Shown here piece after piece: positions 18,085 to 28,167 of a stretch of DNA of 64,000 nucleotides. This DNA comes from Natrialbaceae archaeon (GTDB lineage Archaea; Halobacteriota; Halobacteria; Halobacteriales; Natrialbaceae). The notes under the pieces were generated by a model. The model was not told the DNA's origin. It made no database searches and saw only the letters and a list, made by a program, of their open reading frames with translations. Location: the NCBI GenBank assembly GCA_003559215.1, contig PWMF01000221.1:1-64000 (forward strand), read 5' to 3'. The number at the start of each line of letters is the position of its first letter. Position 1 is the stretch's first letter. A program made the position numbers and the translations under genes.

Positions 18085-18228
18085 CACTGCGTGTTCGACG
18101 CGCTGAGACTAAACCGCCTTCGGATCCGACGGGCGAACGAGGATCGGCCACGCCGTTCCGGCCCCGACGAACGGACTATGCGTTTTACGTCCCTGCAGCC
18201 CCAACGTGTCGAGCAACACCATCCCCAA

Positions 18229-19359
18229 ATGAGTTCGAGACCGACGTTCGGAACTGTCAAACGTGTTACCGCCATTCTGATCGCGATCGCGGTGGTCCTC
18301 GCGGCGGGTATCGTCGTCGGTCAAGCCCCGGTCATCTTCGGCGTCGACGACGATCCGGCGGCGTCGATTACCTTCGAGGACCAGGAGAGCGACGGCGTGA
18401 GCGTCGTCGTCGACGAGGTTACCCTCTCGGACGGCGGCTTCGTCGTCATCACCGACGGGAACGAGGAGCCACTCGCCGTTTCTTCGTACCTCGAGGACGG
18501 AACGCACGAAAACGTCACCGTCGAGAGCGAGGAGAACGAGACCGATCTCGTCGGCCAGCTGACCGCGACGGTCCACCAGGACACGACCGGTGACGAGACG
18601 TTTACTCACTACGAGACCGACGGCGAGGAGGACCAGCCCTACCTCGAGGACGGCTACCCGGTTAGCGACACCGCGTCGGTGACCCCGGACGACGACGAGG
18701 CGGTCTCGGACTCGTTCGTCGTCGAGTCGATGACCGCACCCGAGTCGGCGACGACCAACGAGACGATCGCGGTCGTCGCGGAGGTCAGGAACCCGACGGA
18801 GTTCGGCCAGCAACAGGTCGTCGAGTTCCGGCTGAACGGAACCGTCCTCGAGCGGCAGATCCTCGAGCTCGACGGCGGCGAGGACCGCGAGATCAGTTTC
18901 GAAGTCGATCTGAGCGGAACGCCACCGGGCACCCAGCCGATCGGCGTCTACACCGACGACGACGGCGAAGTCGGCGAGATCGACCTCGAGTTCCACGCCG
19001 ATCCGTCCGTGACGGTCGTCGAGGCCGATACCGAGGAGGTGACCGTCGACGTCGCCACGCCCGAGGACGGGTTCGTCGCGATCGAGGACGACGACGAGGT
19101 GCTCGGAACCAGCGACGAACTCGAGGCCGGCGAACACGAGAACGTCAGCGTTGCGTTCGACGAGGACGTCAGCGTCGACGAGGACGACGAACTCACGGCC
19201 GTCGTCTACGAGGGCGACCCCGAAGACGTCGACGCCGCGGAGCCCGTCGAGCACGAGGACGAACCCGTCGAGGAGACGTTCACTATCGCCGACGTCGGGA
19301 CCGCCGACGAGGACGAAGACGAGGAAAACGGTAACGACGACGAAAGCGAGGACGAGTAA
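18229..19359 (+). CDS. Membrane-anchored surface protein with two DUF7282-like domains
   Basis: 376 residues. A short cytoplasmic start is followed by one helix (VTAILIAIAVVLAAGIVVG) and a strongly acidic exterior. Residues about 45-150 and 260-360 are two copies of a beta domain with matching elements: DGGFVVITDGNEEPL against DGFVAIEDDDEVLG, then YLEDGTHENVTV against ELEAGEHENVSV, then LTATVHQDTTGD against LTAVVYEGDPED. This is the halobacterial DUF7282 pattern. Between them lies a CARDB-like adhesion/immunoglobulin-type domain (TTNETIAVVAEVRNPTEFG). Probably a cell-surface protein. The frame extends far upstream antisense to RNase Z; ATG 18229 just before the helix is the sensible start. 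Confidence 0.75.
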   Translation: MSSRPTFGTVKRVTAILIAIAVVLAAGIVVGQAPVIFGVDDDPAASITFEDQESDGVSVVVDEVTLSDGGFVVITDGNEEPLAVSSYLEDGTHENVTVESEENETDLVGQLTATVHQDTTGDETFTHYETDGEEDQPYLEDGYPVSDTASVTPDDDEAVSDSFVVESMTAPESATTNETIAVVAEVRNPTEFGQQQVVEFRLNGTVLERQILELDGGEDREISFEVDLSGTPPGTQPIGVYTDDDGEVGEIDLEFHADPSVTVVEADTEEVTVDVATPEDGFVAIEDDDEVLGTSDELEAGEHENVSVAFDEDVSVDEDDELTAVVYEGDPEDVDAAEPVEHEDEPVEETFTIADVGTADEDEDEENGNDDESEDE

Positions 19360-19409
19360 CGCGAACTCGACCGACCGATTCTTACCGCCCTCTCCCCTAC
19401 CGACGAGCG

Positions 19410-20414
19410 ATGGACGCGCCGCTGTGGACTGACACCCACGCCCCGGAGCTGGCCGAGTTGCCACAGGACGACGCTCGCGAGTACCTCGAGCGAGCCGTCG
19501 AGGAGCCGCTGAACCTCGTCCTGCAGGGACCGCCCGGTAGCGGCAAGACCGCGGCGGCACGGGCGCTCGCACGGGAAGCGCACGACGACCCCGACAACGA
19601 TCTGGTCGAGATCAACGTCGCCGACTTCTTCGGCCGGACCAAAACCGAGATCAAGAACGACCCCCGGTTCGCATCCTTTCTGACCGGACGGTCGTCGATG
19701 TCCAAACGCGACATGATCAACCGCGTGCTCAAGGAGTCGGCCAGCTACGCCCCCGTGACCGGCGAGTACAAGACGATCCTGCTGGACAACGCCGAGGACG
19801 TCCGCGAGGACTTCCAGCAGGCGCTGCGCCGGATCATGGAGCAACACCACCGGACAACCCAGTTTATTATCGCGACCCGCCAGCCGACGAAGCTTATTCC
19901 CCCGATCCGCTCGCGGTGTTTCCCCGTCTCCGTGCGGACACCGACCAGCGAGGAGACCGTCGCGGTCCTCGAGCGGATCGTCGAGGCGGAAGGGGTCGAC
20001 TACGAGTTGGAGGGCCTCGAGTTCGTCGCCGGCTACGCGAACGGCAACCTCCGGCAGGCGATCCTCGCGGCTCAGACCACCGTCGAGGACGCGGGCGAGC
20101 TGACGATGAGCGCGGCCTACGAGACGATCGGCGAGGTCGGCCTCGAGGACGAAGTCGAGGGGATGCTCGACGACGCCGAACGCGGCGAGTTTACGGATGC
20201 GCGGAAGACCTTGGACGACCTCCTTGTCGACGAGGGGCTGGACGGCCAGGAGGTGCTGGATCTCGTCCTCGGGGTGGCGCGCAAACGGTACCAGGGGGAG
20301 AAGCTCGCCCGAACCCACCGGCTGGCAGCCGACGTGGAGTTCGAGATGCACGAGGGCTCGAGCGATCGAATCCACGTCTCGCACCTGCTCGCCGAACTCG
20401 GACGGGACGCCTGA
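19410..20414 (+). CDS. Replication factor C small-subunit paralogue (AAA+ clamp-loader type)
   Basis: 334 residues. Walker A is QGPPGSGKTAAARAL near residue 38, and the SRC arginine-finger motif is intact (IRSRCFPV). The C-terminal region matches RFC small subunits (YANGNLRQAILAAQTT). The Walker B strand reads TILLDNAED, where canonical archaeal RFC has LDEAD, so the catalytic Glu is replaced by Asn. It therefore may bind ATP and provide its Arg finger but hydrolyse poorly. It corresponds to the additional halobacterial RFC subunit often named RfcC. Probable role: heteropentameric clamp loader at replication forks. Confidence 0.85.
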   Translation: MDAPLWTDTHAPELAELPQDDAREYLERAVEEPLNLVLQGPPGSGKTAAARALAREAHDDPDNDLVEINVADFFGRTKTEIKNDPRFASFLTGRSSMSKRDMINRVLKESASYAPVTGEYKTILLDNAEDVREDFQQALRRIMEQHHRTTQFIIATRQPTKLIPPIRSRCFPVSVRTPTSEETVAVLERIVEAEGVDYELEGLEFVAGYANGNLRQAILAAQTTVEDAGELTMSAAYETIGEVGLEDEVEGMLDDAERGEFTDARKTLDDLLVDEGLDGQEVLDLVLGVARKRYQGEKLARTHRLAADVEFEMHEGSSDRIHVSHLLAELGRDA

Positions 20415-20912
20415 TCAGTCGGCCTCTCGGTTTCCCGCCTGGCGCTCGAGTTCGGCCATCGAACCCGGTTTGAGAACGTACGGGAGTCCGATGAGCAGGC
20501 AGATCGCTCCCGCGACGAACGGATTCCGTCGTCCCGTTGTCCCCCAGTATCCGGAGGCGGACAGTCCGATTATTCCAACGCCAACGGCCGAAACGACGAC
20601 GCCGAACTCGCGGTCCAGCCACCGACCGTCGGGCGCGAGCGCGGCCAGCATCCCGACAACGATCACGAGACAGGCGAGCAGTGCCAGCCCAGAGAGCGCG
20701 TTTCGGTCGCGCCAACGCGTCTTCGAGACGTACAGGTAGCCAAGCAGGAGACACAGGACGGCGATTCCGCCGACTCCCTGCAGCGCCGCTCGAGTCGACG
20801 CCGAGTCCTCGAGCGTCCGGTAGGTCATTCCGACGACGATCACCGCGACCAGCCCGTAGCACAGGAGCCGAAACCAGTGGGGCCACGGCGGGGCCGGCGT
20901 TCCGCGATCCAT
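20415..20912 (-). CDS. Hypothetical membrane protein
   Basis: 165 residues with about five helices: LLCYGLVAVIVVGMTY, GVGGIAVLCLLLGYLYV, LSGLALLACLVIVVGML, VVSAVGVGIIGLSASGYW and FVAGAICLLIGLPYVL. It has a short acidic C-terminus. No functional motif was recognised. Its stop abuts the stop of the RFC gene (convergent, no gap), and its start is divergent from the thioesterase gene. Confidence 0.72.
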   Translation of the reverse strand: MDRGTPAPPWPHWFRLLCYGLVAVIVVGMTYRTLEDSASTRAALQGVGGIAVLCLLLGYLYVSKTRWRDRNALSGLALLACLVIVVGMLAALAPDGRWLDREFGVVVSAVGVGIIGLSASGYWGTTGRRNPFVAGAICLLIGLPYVLKPGSMAELERQAGNREAD

Positions 20913-20999
20913 ACGGACCGACCCGGCGTAGCCGTCAAAGATATATCAGGATCGTCCCGTTTCGGTCGGGTTTATCCACCCCGTCGCGTACCCTCGAAC

Positions 21000-21437
21000 A
21001 TGCCAACGCTGCTCGACACGCACATCGAGAACCGATTCCGCGTCCAGCCGAACCACGCGAACAACAACAACACGCTCCACGGCGGGAACCTGATGAAGTG
21101 GCTCGACGAGATCGGCGCGATGTCGGCGATGCGCTTCGCCGGCGAAACCTGCGTCACCGCGCGCGTGAACGAACTCGACTTCGAGCGGCCGATCAGGATC
21201 GGCGACATCGCGCTGGTCGAGGCCTACGTCTACGATGCAGGCCGCTCGAGCGTCCACGTCGCCCTTCGAGCCTGGCGCGAGGAGCCTCGCACCGGCGAGG
21301 CCGAGAAGACGACCGAATCCTCCTTTACGTTCGTCGCAATTGACGGGGACGGGAAACCGCAGCCAGTACCGGAGCTGACCGTCGAGAGCGAGGAGGGGAA
21401 GCAGTTGCGCGAGCGGGCGCTCGGCGACGAGCCGTAG
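21000..21437 (+). CDS. Acyl-CoA thioesterase (hotdog fold)
   Basis: 145 residues from ATG 21000 (MPTLLDTHIENRF). This is the YciA/BFIT-type hotdog domain: NTLHGGNLMKWLDEIGAMSAMRF has the conserved Asn/His-Gly-Gly and the catalytic Asp on the long helix, and the second strand block is RVNELDFERPIRIGDI. These enzymes release free fatty acids or other acids from CoA. The family is widespread in haloarchaea, where its substrate is undefined. The start before the motif is preferred over an earlier in-frame ATG at 20877 that overlaps the opposite-strand gene. Confidence 0.9.
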   Translation: MPTLLDTHIENRFRVQPNHANNNNTLHGGNLMKWLDEIGAMSAMRFAGETCVTARVNELDFERPIRIGDIALVEAYVYDAGRSSVHVALRAWREEPRTGEAEKTTESSFTFVAIDGDGKPQPVPELTVESEEGKQLRERALGDEP

Positions 21438-21509
21438 GCGACTCTCGCGTTCCGGCAGCCGGTTCGTTTCGAGCGGCTGAACCCCCGTACTCGGGGCGCT
21501 CTACGTGGC

Positions 21510-21932
21510 TTACCGATGTGCGCGAAGGAACGCCTCGAGCGTCGGCTCGACGCCCGCGGGCGTCTCGTACTCGACGACGTCGACGGCGTCGTTGCCCCGT
21601 ACCATCGCTGACAGCTCGTGCTCGCTCTCGGGGCGGTACAGCCCGAGGACGGGTTTCTCCCACGCGACCGCTCGACCGAGTTCGTACCCGACGCCGAGAC
21701 TTGGCGTCGTCACCTCCGCGACGACGACGTCGGCCCGCCGGAGCCAGGCGACGTCCTGGTCGTGGATGTCGCCGTCGGACAGTCCCGCCTCCCGTTCCTT
21801 GGCCTCGACGTCCTCGGTGCCCACGTGTTCGGTGAGGACTGTCCCGTGTTGCTCGAGGAGGCCAATGAGGTCGGCGTACAGATCGACGTCGTCCCGTCCG
21901 CCACGGATGGAGCCGCTGAAGAAGATATTCAT
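21510..21932 (-). CDS. 2-deoxynucleoside 5-phosphate N-hydrolase-like protein (DNPH1/RCL family)
   Basis: 140 residues from ATG 21932 (MNIFFSGSIRGGRDD). This is the nucleoside deoxyribosyltransferase-like Rossmann fold. The N-terminal FSGSIRGG binds the sugar-phosphate. The central DVAWLRRADVVVAEVTTPSLGVGYELGRA contains the catalytic Glu of the GYE segment. DNPH1/RCL enzymes cleave the glycosidic bond of deoxynucleoside monophosphates. Which base is hydrolysed is not predictable. Convergent with the thioesterase gene. Confidence 0.8.
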   Translation of the reverse strand: MNIFFSGSIRGGRDDVDLYADLIGLLEQHGTVLTEHVGTEDVEAKEREAGLSDGDIHDQDVAWLRRADVVVAEVTTPSLGVGYELGRAVAWEKPVLGLYRPESEHELSAMVRGNDAVDVVEYETPAGVEPTLEAFLRAHR

Positions 21933-22020
21933 ACGGAGCCGTGGCGCCACCGGATCTTAACAGTCCCTTATTCTGGCTCATCGGAGTCCGAGACGGGTTC
22001 GAATCGGTTTCGAACGACCG

Positions 22021-23103
22021 TCACTCGAGCACCAGCACGTACCGCGTCAGCGACCGGTGGACTCGACGCTCGAACGCCGCCTCGAGCTCCCAACCGGCTT
22101 CGCGAGCCTCGGCGGCCCACGACCGATCCGCGACGACGACGGCTCGGGAGGCGACCCGGCGGGCCTCCGCGAGCGCGCCCGAGACGAGGTCCTCGAGGCG
22201 GTGAGTCTCGATCTTCGACTGGCGGCCGTACGGTGCGTCGAAGACGACGCCGTCGACCGCGTCGTCGGCGATCGGCAGTCGAGTCGCGTCGCCGCGACCG
22301 ACGTGCCACGCGCCTCGAGAACCGCCGGTCGGCGAGGACGCCTCGGGATCGAGGAAGTGCTCGAGATTGGTCCGCGCGCCCGCGACCATCTTGGCCTGCG
22401 CGTCCGTGCCGACGACGTCGGCGCCGACGAGGCCGGCCTCGACGAGGACGCCGCCGGTTCCACACATCGGATCGAGGATCGTCGCGCCGGGTCCCGCCCC
22501 AGCAACGTTCGCGACGGCGCGGGCCAGCAGCGGATCCATGCTGCCGGGCTGGAAAAAGGGCTTGTCGGTCGGCGCGCGCGCGCCGAAGTCGCGGACGCTC
22601 TCGGCCGCAAGCCACCCGAGCGCGCAGACCGAGACGTCCTCCCCGGGCGACTCGATGCGTTCGTCGCCAGCACTCGAGAGCAGGTCGCCGTGGCCGTCGT
22701 CGCGCTCGAGTCGCCCCTCGGAGAAGGCCGCTCGCAGGACGTGATCGGGGTCGTCGAGGTCGACCTCGAACCCGCGGTCGACCAGCACCTGGCCGAGTTC
22801 GCGCTCCGCGCGGTCGGTCGCGACGCCGCTCGAGCCGTGGACGTCGGTCGCACGCACCGCGAGGGTGCCCGATCGGTCGAGCGGCGCAACCTCGAGCAGG
22901 GCGCGCGCACCGGCGAGGTCGGCGTCGGTCCGCCCCAGAAGGTCGCTCGCGCGGTGAGTGTAGGCGAGTCCGCGGACTCGTTCGGGAACGATGGCGTTCG
23001 CGACGGCGAGTCCGGGCGCGATCCGGCGGGCGTCGGTCGCGGCGCTGCTCGCTTCGCGGGCTGCGAACGCGTCGTCCTCGCCGCCAAGCTCGAGGAAGTA
23101 CAC
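22021..23103 (-). CDS. trmG10: tRNA (guanine(10)-N2)-dimethyltransferase
   Basis: 360-residue SAM-dependent methyltransferase of the archaeal Trm-G10 type. It has an N-terminal THUMP-related RNA-binding region (about 1-150) followed by a Rossmann methyltransferase: ILDPMCGTGGVLVEAGLVG (motif I), DATRLP, and the catalytic DAPYGRQS (N-methyltransferase D/NPPY type). The target is G10 in the tRNA D-arm, as in the Pyrococcus enzyme. GTG start at 23103. It diverges from the TBP gene. Confidence 0.9.
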   Translation of the reverse strand: MYFLELGGEDDAFAAREASSAATDARRIAPGLAVANAIVPERVRGLAYTHRASDLLGRTDADLAGARALLEVAPLDRSGTLAVRATDVHGSSGVATDRAERELGQVLVDRGFEVDLDDPDHVLRAAFSEGRLERDDGHGDLLSSAGDERIESPGEDVSVCALGWLAAESVRDFGARAPTDKPFFQPGSMDPLLARAVANVAGAGPGATILDPMCGTGGVLVEAGLVGADVVGTDAQAKMVAGARTNLEHFLDPEASSPTGGSRGAWHVGRGDATRLPIADDAVDGVVFDAPYGRQSKIETHRLEDLVSGALAEARRVASRAVVVADRSWAAEAREAGWELEAAFERRVHRSLTRYVLVLE

Positions 23104-23268
23104 GTCCGATCATCGCTCGGGCTCGAGTATCAGGGTACCGTTTTCGTCGATCGGCGCTCGAGAACTCGTCGCACGATCTTCGTCGAGCGCCCTCGAGACG
23201 GCCGAACGATGCCGATCTCGGTTTCGAACCGATCGATATAAACCGGACATATCAGGTGCCGGTACCAA

Positions 23269-23288
23269 CCTTTATAAACCTTAAATAC
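23269..23288 (+). promoter_or_regulatory. Promoter of the TBP gene (two overlapping TATA-like boxes)
   Basis: TTTATAAA at 23271-23278 and TTAAATA at 23281-23287 lie 31 and 22 bases before the ATG at 23306, with another ATATAAAC at about 23236. TBP binds its own class of sites, so several overlapping boxes could allow autoregulation; this is inference. Confidence 0.55.
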
Positions 23289-23305
23289 GTCTTTTTAAGC
23301 GACTT

Positions 23306-23866
23306 ATGACGGATCCGAAGGACACCATCAACATCGAAAACGTGGTGGCGTCGACCGGCATCGGACAGGAGCTCGATCTGCAGAGCGTGGCGATGGACCT
23401 CGAGGGGGCCGACTACGACCCCGAGCAGTTCCCCGGCCTCGTCTACCGCACGCAGAATCCCAAGTCCGCCGCCCTGATCTTCCGCTCGGGGAAGATCGTC
23501 TGTACCGGTGCGAAAAGCACCGACGACGTCCACGAGAGTCTCCGCATCGTCTTCGACAAGCTCCGGGAGCTCCAGATCCAGGTCAACGAGGACCCCGAGA
23601 TCGTCGTCCAGAACATCGTGACGAGCGCGGACCTCGGACGTAACCTCAACCTGAACGCGATCGCGATCGGGCTGGGGCTGGAGAACATCGAGTACGAGCC
23701 CGAGCAGTTCCCCGGTCTCGTCTACCGGCTCGACGAGCCCGAGGTCGTCGCCTTGCTGTTCGGCTCCGGAAAGCTCGTCATCACCGGTGGGAAGAAGCCC
23801 AAGGACGCCGAACACGCCGTCGACAAGATCGTTTCGCGCCTCGAGGACCTCGGCCTCCTCGAGTAA
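23306..23866 (+). CDS. tbp: TATA-box-binding protein (TBP)
   Basis: 186-residue general transcription factor that bends DNA at the TATA box and recruits TFB. The two direct repeats of the saddle are plain: VVASTGIGQELDLQSVAMDL with YDPEQFPGLVYR, and IVTSADLGRNLNLNAIAIGL with YEPEQFPGLVYR, each followed by the LIFRSGK / LLFGSGK loop that carries DNA-contacting residues. The short acidic tail (LGLLE) is as in halobacterial TBPs. Haloarchaea often have several TBPs; this looks like the housekeeping type. Confidence 0.97.
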   Translation: MTDPKDTINIENVVASTGIGQELDLQSVAMDLEGADYDPEQFPGLVYRTQNPKSAALIFRSGKIVCTGAKSTDDVHESLRIVFDKLRELQIQVNEDPEIVVQNIVTSADLGRNLNLNAIAIGLGLENIEYEPEQFPGLVYRLDEPEVVALLFGSGKLVITGGKKPKDAEHAVDKIVSRLEDLGLLE

Positions 23867-24178
23867 CGCGTTCCGAAACCGATTCTCGCGAGCGACAGTC
23901 CCGCCAGAGAACCGTTCGTACTGACCGTTCACTACGACGTCGCCGAAGGCCGCCCGTTCTATCCGGCGACCGACCCAACCCACCCGTCGATCGCCGTGAA
24001 TGGGCCGGTAATCCCGGTTTAACTCCCACATATCCACGAACGACGGGTTCGATCCGACCGTTCGCGCGAGTTGAAGACCGTTCATTCCGCTTCGGATCGC
24101 GGAGATTGATCTGAACCGGCGCTGACGGTTCGAAACGACCGACCGCGTTTATTCGGGATCCCTGAGTCTCTACCGACG
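23867..24178. other. Intergenic region, no gene seen
   Basis: Between tbp and the DUF7344 gene. It contains no frame with coding character, no tRNA and no repeat. The upstream control region of the next gene must lie at its right end, but I see no clear TATA box. Confidence 0.4.
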
Positions 24179-24571
24179 ATGACGATCCATCCGGACCGAA
24201 CGGCCGTCTCCGAGGGGCTTAGTGGCGAAACCGTCCGCCTCCGCGCCATCTCCCGGGGAGAGTTCGGTCGCGTGTTGTCGAACGATCGTCGGCGCGAGGT
24301 GCTCAGGTATCTGCTCGCCTCCGACGAACCGATCACGGTCCAGCGTCTCGTCGGCTGGCTGGCCGACACCGAGGACGAGACGACCGCCCTGACGACGATC
24401 CACGAACTGCGCCAGCGAGTCCACGTCGCGCTGTGTCGCACCCACCTCCCGCTGCTCGAGCGCTACGGGATCGTCGAGTACGACCGCGAGCGCGGCCTGG
24501 TCTCGCCCGCAGCGAACCTCTCCGAGTTCGAATCGCTGCTCGAGGAGGTCGACCTCGAGCGCCCCTGGTGA
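24179..24571 (+). CDS. DUF7344-like winged-helix protein
   Basis: 130 residues. The segment VLSNDRRREVLRYLLASDEPITVQRLVGWLA is a typical haloarchaeal winged-helix start (the LSNxRRR motif), followed by LRQRVHVALCRTHLPLLERYGIVEYDRERGLVSP, which gives the recognition helix and wing. This is the DUF7344 arrangement. Members are predicted DNA-binding regulators with unknown targets. ATG at 24179. It stands alone. Confidence 0.8.
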   Translation: MTIHPDRTAVSEGLSGETVRLRAISRGEFGRVLSNDRRREVLRYLLASDEPITVQRLVGWLADTEDETTALTTIHELRQRVHVALCRTHLPLLERYGIVEYDRERGLVSPAANLSEFESLLEEVDLERPW

Positions 24572-24766
24572 CTTTCGGTTCACAAACGGTACGAACGGGA
24601 GATCACGGCTGGACTGAACGCGAGAAAGCGAAGAAGGCGTAAACGCCCTGTCGACACGTGGCCTCGTACCTCGACGGACGCCTGCGGTGACTCCGCGGGG
24701 CACAACGCTGGACGGCTTCTTCTGAGTGTACCACCGACGATCACAGAGTCGTTCCGCTTATCGCGA

Positions 24767-25624
24767 CTACTCCACGAGCCGTTCGATCTCCGTGACGAGA
24801 ATGTCGCTCGCGCCGGCCTGCTTGACGTCGGTGATCGTCTCGAAGACGTCCCGCTCGTCGACGACGGCGTGGACCGCGAGCATGCCGTTGCCGTTGTCGT
24901 CGGCGATGTCCATGATCGTCGGCCCGCCGAGGCCGGGGATCACCTCGCGGACGTCCTCGAGCCGGGCCTCGGGGACGTTCATCATCAGGTAGCGTTTCCC
25001 TTCGGCGTGTTTGACCGACGACAGCGCCGTCCGCACCTCCCCGACCTTCGGATCGTCGACGACGTCCTCGCGGGCGAACAGCCGCACGGAACTCGAGAGC
25101 ACCTCCTCGACGATCGCCAGACGGTTCATTTTTAGAGTCGTCCCGGTGCTCGTGATGTCGACGATGGCGTCGGCCATCTCGACGTGCGGGGTGAGTTCGG
25201 TCGCGCCCGAGACCTCGACGATATCGGGCTCGACACCAGTGTCGGCGAAGAAGTCGCGGGTGATGTTGGGGAACTCGGTGGCGACGGTCTTGCCCGCCAG
25301 ATCCGCGACGCTCTCGATCTCGCCGTCCTCCGGGGCGGCGAGGACGAGCCGACAGCGCCCGAACTCGAGGTCGAGCAGTTCGGCGACGTTCTCGACGCGG
25401 GCCTCTCGAACCTGGTCGTAGCCCGTGATCCCCATCTCGGCCGCGCCGTCGGCGACGTACTCCGGGATGTCGGCCGCGCGGGCGAACAGCACCGAGACGT
25501 CGGGATCGACGGTGTCGGCGTACAGTTTTCGGTCGGCACCGTTCTCGAGGTGCAGCCCCGCCCGTTCGAGGAGGTCGATCGTCGGCTCGTGCAGGCGGCC
25601 CTTGTTGGGAACGGCGATTCGCAT
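24767..25624 (-). CDS. hisG: ATP phosphoribosyltransferase
   Basis: First enzyme of histidine synthesis, condensing ATP with PRPP. 285 residues from ATG 25624 ([23 protein letters not shown]), the family start. The PRPP loop is [13 protein letters not shown], and [10 protein letters not shown] lies in domain II. The C-terminal about 75 residues ([26 protein letters not shown]) are the ACT-like regulatory domain of the long HisG form, so feedback inhibition by histidine is expected. The in-frame extension to 25792 is basic and non-conserved in character and is rejected. Confidence 0.95.
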   Translation of the reverse strand: MRIAVPNKGRLHEPTIDLLERAGLHLENGADRKLYADTVDPDVSVLFARAADIPEYVADGAAEMGITGYDQVREARVENVAELLDLEFGRCRLVLAAPEDGEIESVADLAGKTVATEFPNITRDFFADTGVEPDIVEVSGATELTPHVEMADAIVDITSTGTTLKMNRLAIVEEVLSSSVRLFAREDVVDDPKVGEVRTALSSVKHAEGKRYLMMNVPEARLEDVREVIPGLGGPTIMDIADDNGNGMLAVHAVVDERDVFETITDVKQAGASDILVTEIERLVE

Positions 25625-25810
25625 TGCCGAACCGTTCGGCGTCGGCGGGGAACTGTCTTTCCATCCCGGCGACGCGGGCGGCGGCGCCGCTGTCGAGAAG
25701 CGACACTGCCGAGAGCGAGAACCGTGAGAACGACGACCTCCCGTCGTAGCTTCAGTTTGTGACCAGAGCCAGTTAAAGGAGGCTCCACCCACCCCGAGTC
25801 TCGACGGCGC

Positions 25811-28069
25811 TCAGAGCGAGAGATCGACCCGGCGCAACAGCTGTGCGTTGATCGCGACGATCACCGTGCTGGCGGACATCAGGATCGCGCCGACCGCCGG
25901 CGAGAGCAGGATACCGATCGGCGCCAGCACGCCGGCCGCCAGCGGCAGCGCGAATACGTTGTACCCCGCTGCCCAGGCGATGTTCTCCTGCATTTTTCGG
26001 TAGCTCTTCCGGCTCAGGCGCACGAGCCGGGCGACGTCGCGGGGATCGTTCTCGACGAGGACCACGTCGGCCGACTCGACGGCGACGTCGGTTCCCGAGC
26101 CGATGGCGATGCCGACGTCGGCGCGGATGAGCGCGGGCGCGTCGTTGACCCCGTCACCGACCATCGCGACGAGCTTGTTCTGGTTCTGGAGTTCGACGAT
26201 CTTCTCGTCTTTGTCCTCGGGCAGGACTTCCGCGAAGACGGTGTCGATGCCCAGTTCCTCGGCGACGCTGTGGGCGACCTCGGCGTCGTCGCCCGTCAGC
26301 ATCGCCACCTCGGCGTCCATCCCCTGTAGCGCGTCGATCGCCTCGTAGCTCTCTTCCCGGATCACGTCGGCCAGCGCGAGCGCGCCGACGACCGAGTCGT
26401 CGCACAGCACGTAGACGACCCCGTGGCCCTGTTCGCCGGCCTTGTCGACGAATCGCTCGAGTTCGGTCCCGGGCTCGATCCCGAGATGACGCAGCAGGTT
26501 CGGGCCACCGACGGAGACAGTGCGGCCGTCCCGGTCGCCCGTTTCGTTCCTGTCTGCGGTGCTACCGGGACCGTCCACTGTTGCGGCCGGAACCGCGTCC
26601 CGTTCGATCGTCGCGCGAACGCCCCGTCCCTCGAGGGCCTCGAAGCTGCGAACGTCTGGCACCGTGAGATTGCGCTCCTCGGCTTCCTCGCGAACGGCCT
26701 GTGCGATCACGTGCTCCGAATCGCCCTCTGCGGCAGCCGCGAACGTCAGCACGTCGTCCTCGGTCCAGCCCTCGACCGCCTCGAGGGCGACGACCCCCTG
26801 CTCGCCCTCGGTGAGCGTGCCGGTCTTGTCGAAGACGATGGTATCGAGCTCGCGGGCCTGCTCCATGGCGATCCGATCCCGCACGAGCATCCCGTTCCGG
26901 GCGGCCATCGAGGTGTTGATCGCGACGACCAGTGGGACCGCGAGCCCGAGCGCGTGCGGGCAGGCGATGACGAGTACCGTCACCACGCGTTCAACGACCG
27001 GCAAGCCGAAGCCGACGGCGATCGTCCAGCCGACGGCGGTGACCATGGCGACGCCAAGCGCCGCGTAGAAGAGCCAGCCCGCGGCCCTGTCGGCGAGCAC
27101 CTGGGTTCGCGAGCGGCTCTCCTGGGCCTCCTCGACGAGACGCATGATTCCTGACAGCGTCGTCTCCTCGCCGGTCGCCGAGACCCGAACCCGCAGGCTT
27201 CCGTCGCGGTTGGTCGTCCCGCCGATCACCTCGTCGCCCGGCTCCTTCTTCACCGGCGTCGACTCCCCGGTGACCATCGCCTCGTTGACGTTCGACTCCC
27301 CGTCCTCGACGATGCCGTCGGCGGGAACGTTCGCGCCCGGTCGGACGAGCACGAGGTCGCCCTCCTCGAGGTTGTCGATCGGAACCGCCTCGGTTTCGCC
27401 CTCCTCGGTGATCCGCTCCGCGGTGTCGGGCATCAGCTCGGCCAACTCGTCGAGCGCACCCGAGGCGCGCCTCACCGAGCGCATCTCGATCCAGTGGCCC
27501 AGCAGGAAGATGACGATCAGCGTCACGAGCTCCCAGAAGAACGGTTCGCCGATCCCGAAGGCGACCGCCGCGACGCTGTAACCGAACGCGACTGTGATCG
27601 CCAGCGAGATGAGCAGCATCATCCCGGGTTCGCGGTTGCGCGCCTCGACCGCACCCATCCGCAAGAACGGAACGCCCCCGTAGGCGAAGACGACTACGCC
27701 GAGGACGGGGCCGACGAACTCGCTACCCGGGAACGTCACCGCAGTATAGCCGAACCACTCCTGGAGCATCGGGCTGTAGTACAGTACCGGCAGGGAGAGC
27801 ACGAGACAGACGAAAAACCGCTTCCGGAACATGTCCTCGTGGCCCGAGTGGTCGACGTGCGCGCCGTGATCGCGGTCCTCATCGTGATCGTGGTGATCGC
27901 GTTCGTCGCGGGGTTCGGCCGACTCCTCGTCGGGCTCCGGCATATCGCGGTAGCAGTCACACACCCGGCAACACGAGCAGTAGCTGTCCGTCGGCTTCTC
28001 CCGACGAGCGGACTCGGTCTCCGGGCGGCTGCCGTCGGCTTGACCGCCGAGCGGATCATCGGAGGACAT
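25811..28069 (-). CDS. copB: Copper-translocating P-type ATPase, CopB type
   Basis: 752-residue P1B ATPase. In place of an HMA domain it has a Cys-cluster (CSCCRVCDC, residues 31-39) and a His-rich stretch ([19 protein letters not shown]), typical of CopB. The transmembrane metal site is CPH in [11 protein letters not shown]. The phosphorylation site is DKTGTLTEG, the dephosphorylation site TGES, and the hinge [13 protein letters not shown] ATPases usually export copper, possibly Cu(II). A minus-strand TATA-like ATTATGT (28091-28100) lies 27 bases before the ATG. It is divergent from the membrane winged-helix gene, with a 98-base shared promoter region. Confidence 0.93.
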   Translation of the reverse strand: MSSDDPLGGQADGSRPETESARREKPTDSYCSCCRVCDCYRDMPEPDEESAEPRDERDHHDHDEDRDHGAHVDHSGHEDMFRKRFFVCLVLSLPVLYYSPMLQEWFGYTAVTFPGSEFVGPVLGVVVFAYGGVPFLRMGAVEARNREPGMMLLISLAITVAFGYSVAAVAFGIGEPFFWELVTLIVIFLLGHWIEMRSVRRASGALDELAELMPDTAERITEEGETEAVPIDNLEEGDLVLVRPGANVPADGIVEDGESNVNEAMVTGESTPVKKEPGDEVIGGTTNRDGSLRVRVSATGEETTLSGIMRLVEEAQESRSRTQVLADRAAGWLFYAALGVAMVTAVGWTIAVGFGLPVVERVVTVLVIACPHALGLAVPLVVAINTSMAARNGMLVRDRIAMEQARELDTIVFDKTGTLTEGEQGVVALEAVEGWTEDDVLTFAAAAEGDSEHVIAQAVREEAEERNLTVPDVRSFEALEGRGVRATIERDAVPAATVDGPGSTADRNETGDRDGRTVSVGGPNLLRHLGIEPGTELERFVDKAGEQGHGVVYVLCDDSVVGALALADVIREESYEAIDALQGMDAEVAMLTGDDAEVAHSVAEELGIDTVFAEVLPEDKDEKIVELQNQNKLVAMVGDGVNDAPALIRADVGIAIGSGTDVAVESADVVLVENDPRDVARLVRLSRKSYRKMQENIAWAAGYNVFALPLAAGVLAPIGILLSPAVGAILMSASTVIVAINAQLLRRVDLSL

Positions 28070-28167
28070 CGGCTGCTAGTTCTCGTCGGGTCAACATAAT
28101 CCTCACACGCAGATCTCGACACTGGCGGGGCATCCGTCGGTGGTCGTCGGGAGCGGAAACGTAGTAG

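Noticed and set aside
17110-18228. Upstream extension of the DUF7282-like frame over RNase Z
   Set aside because: The open frame continues 373 codons upstream, but it is antisense to RNase Z. The membrane helix follows ATG 18229.
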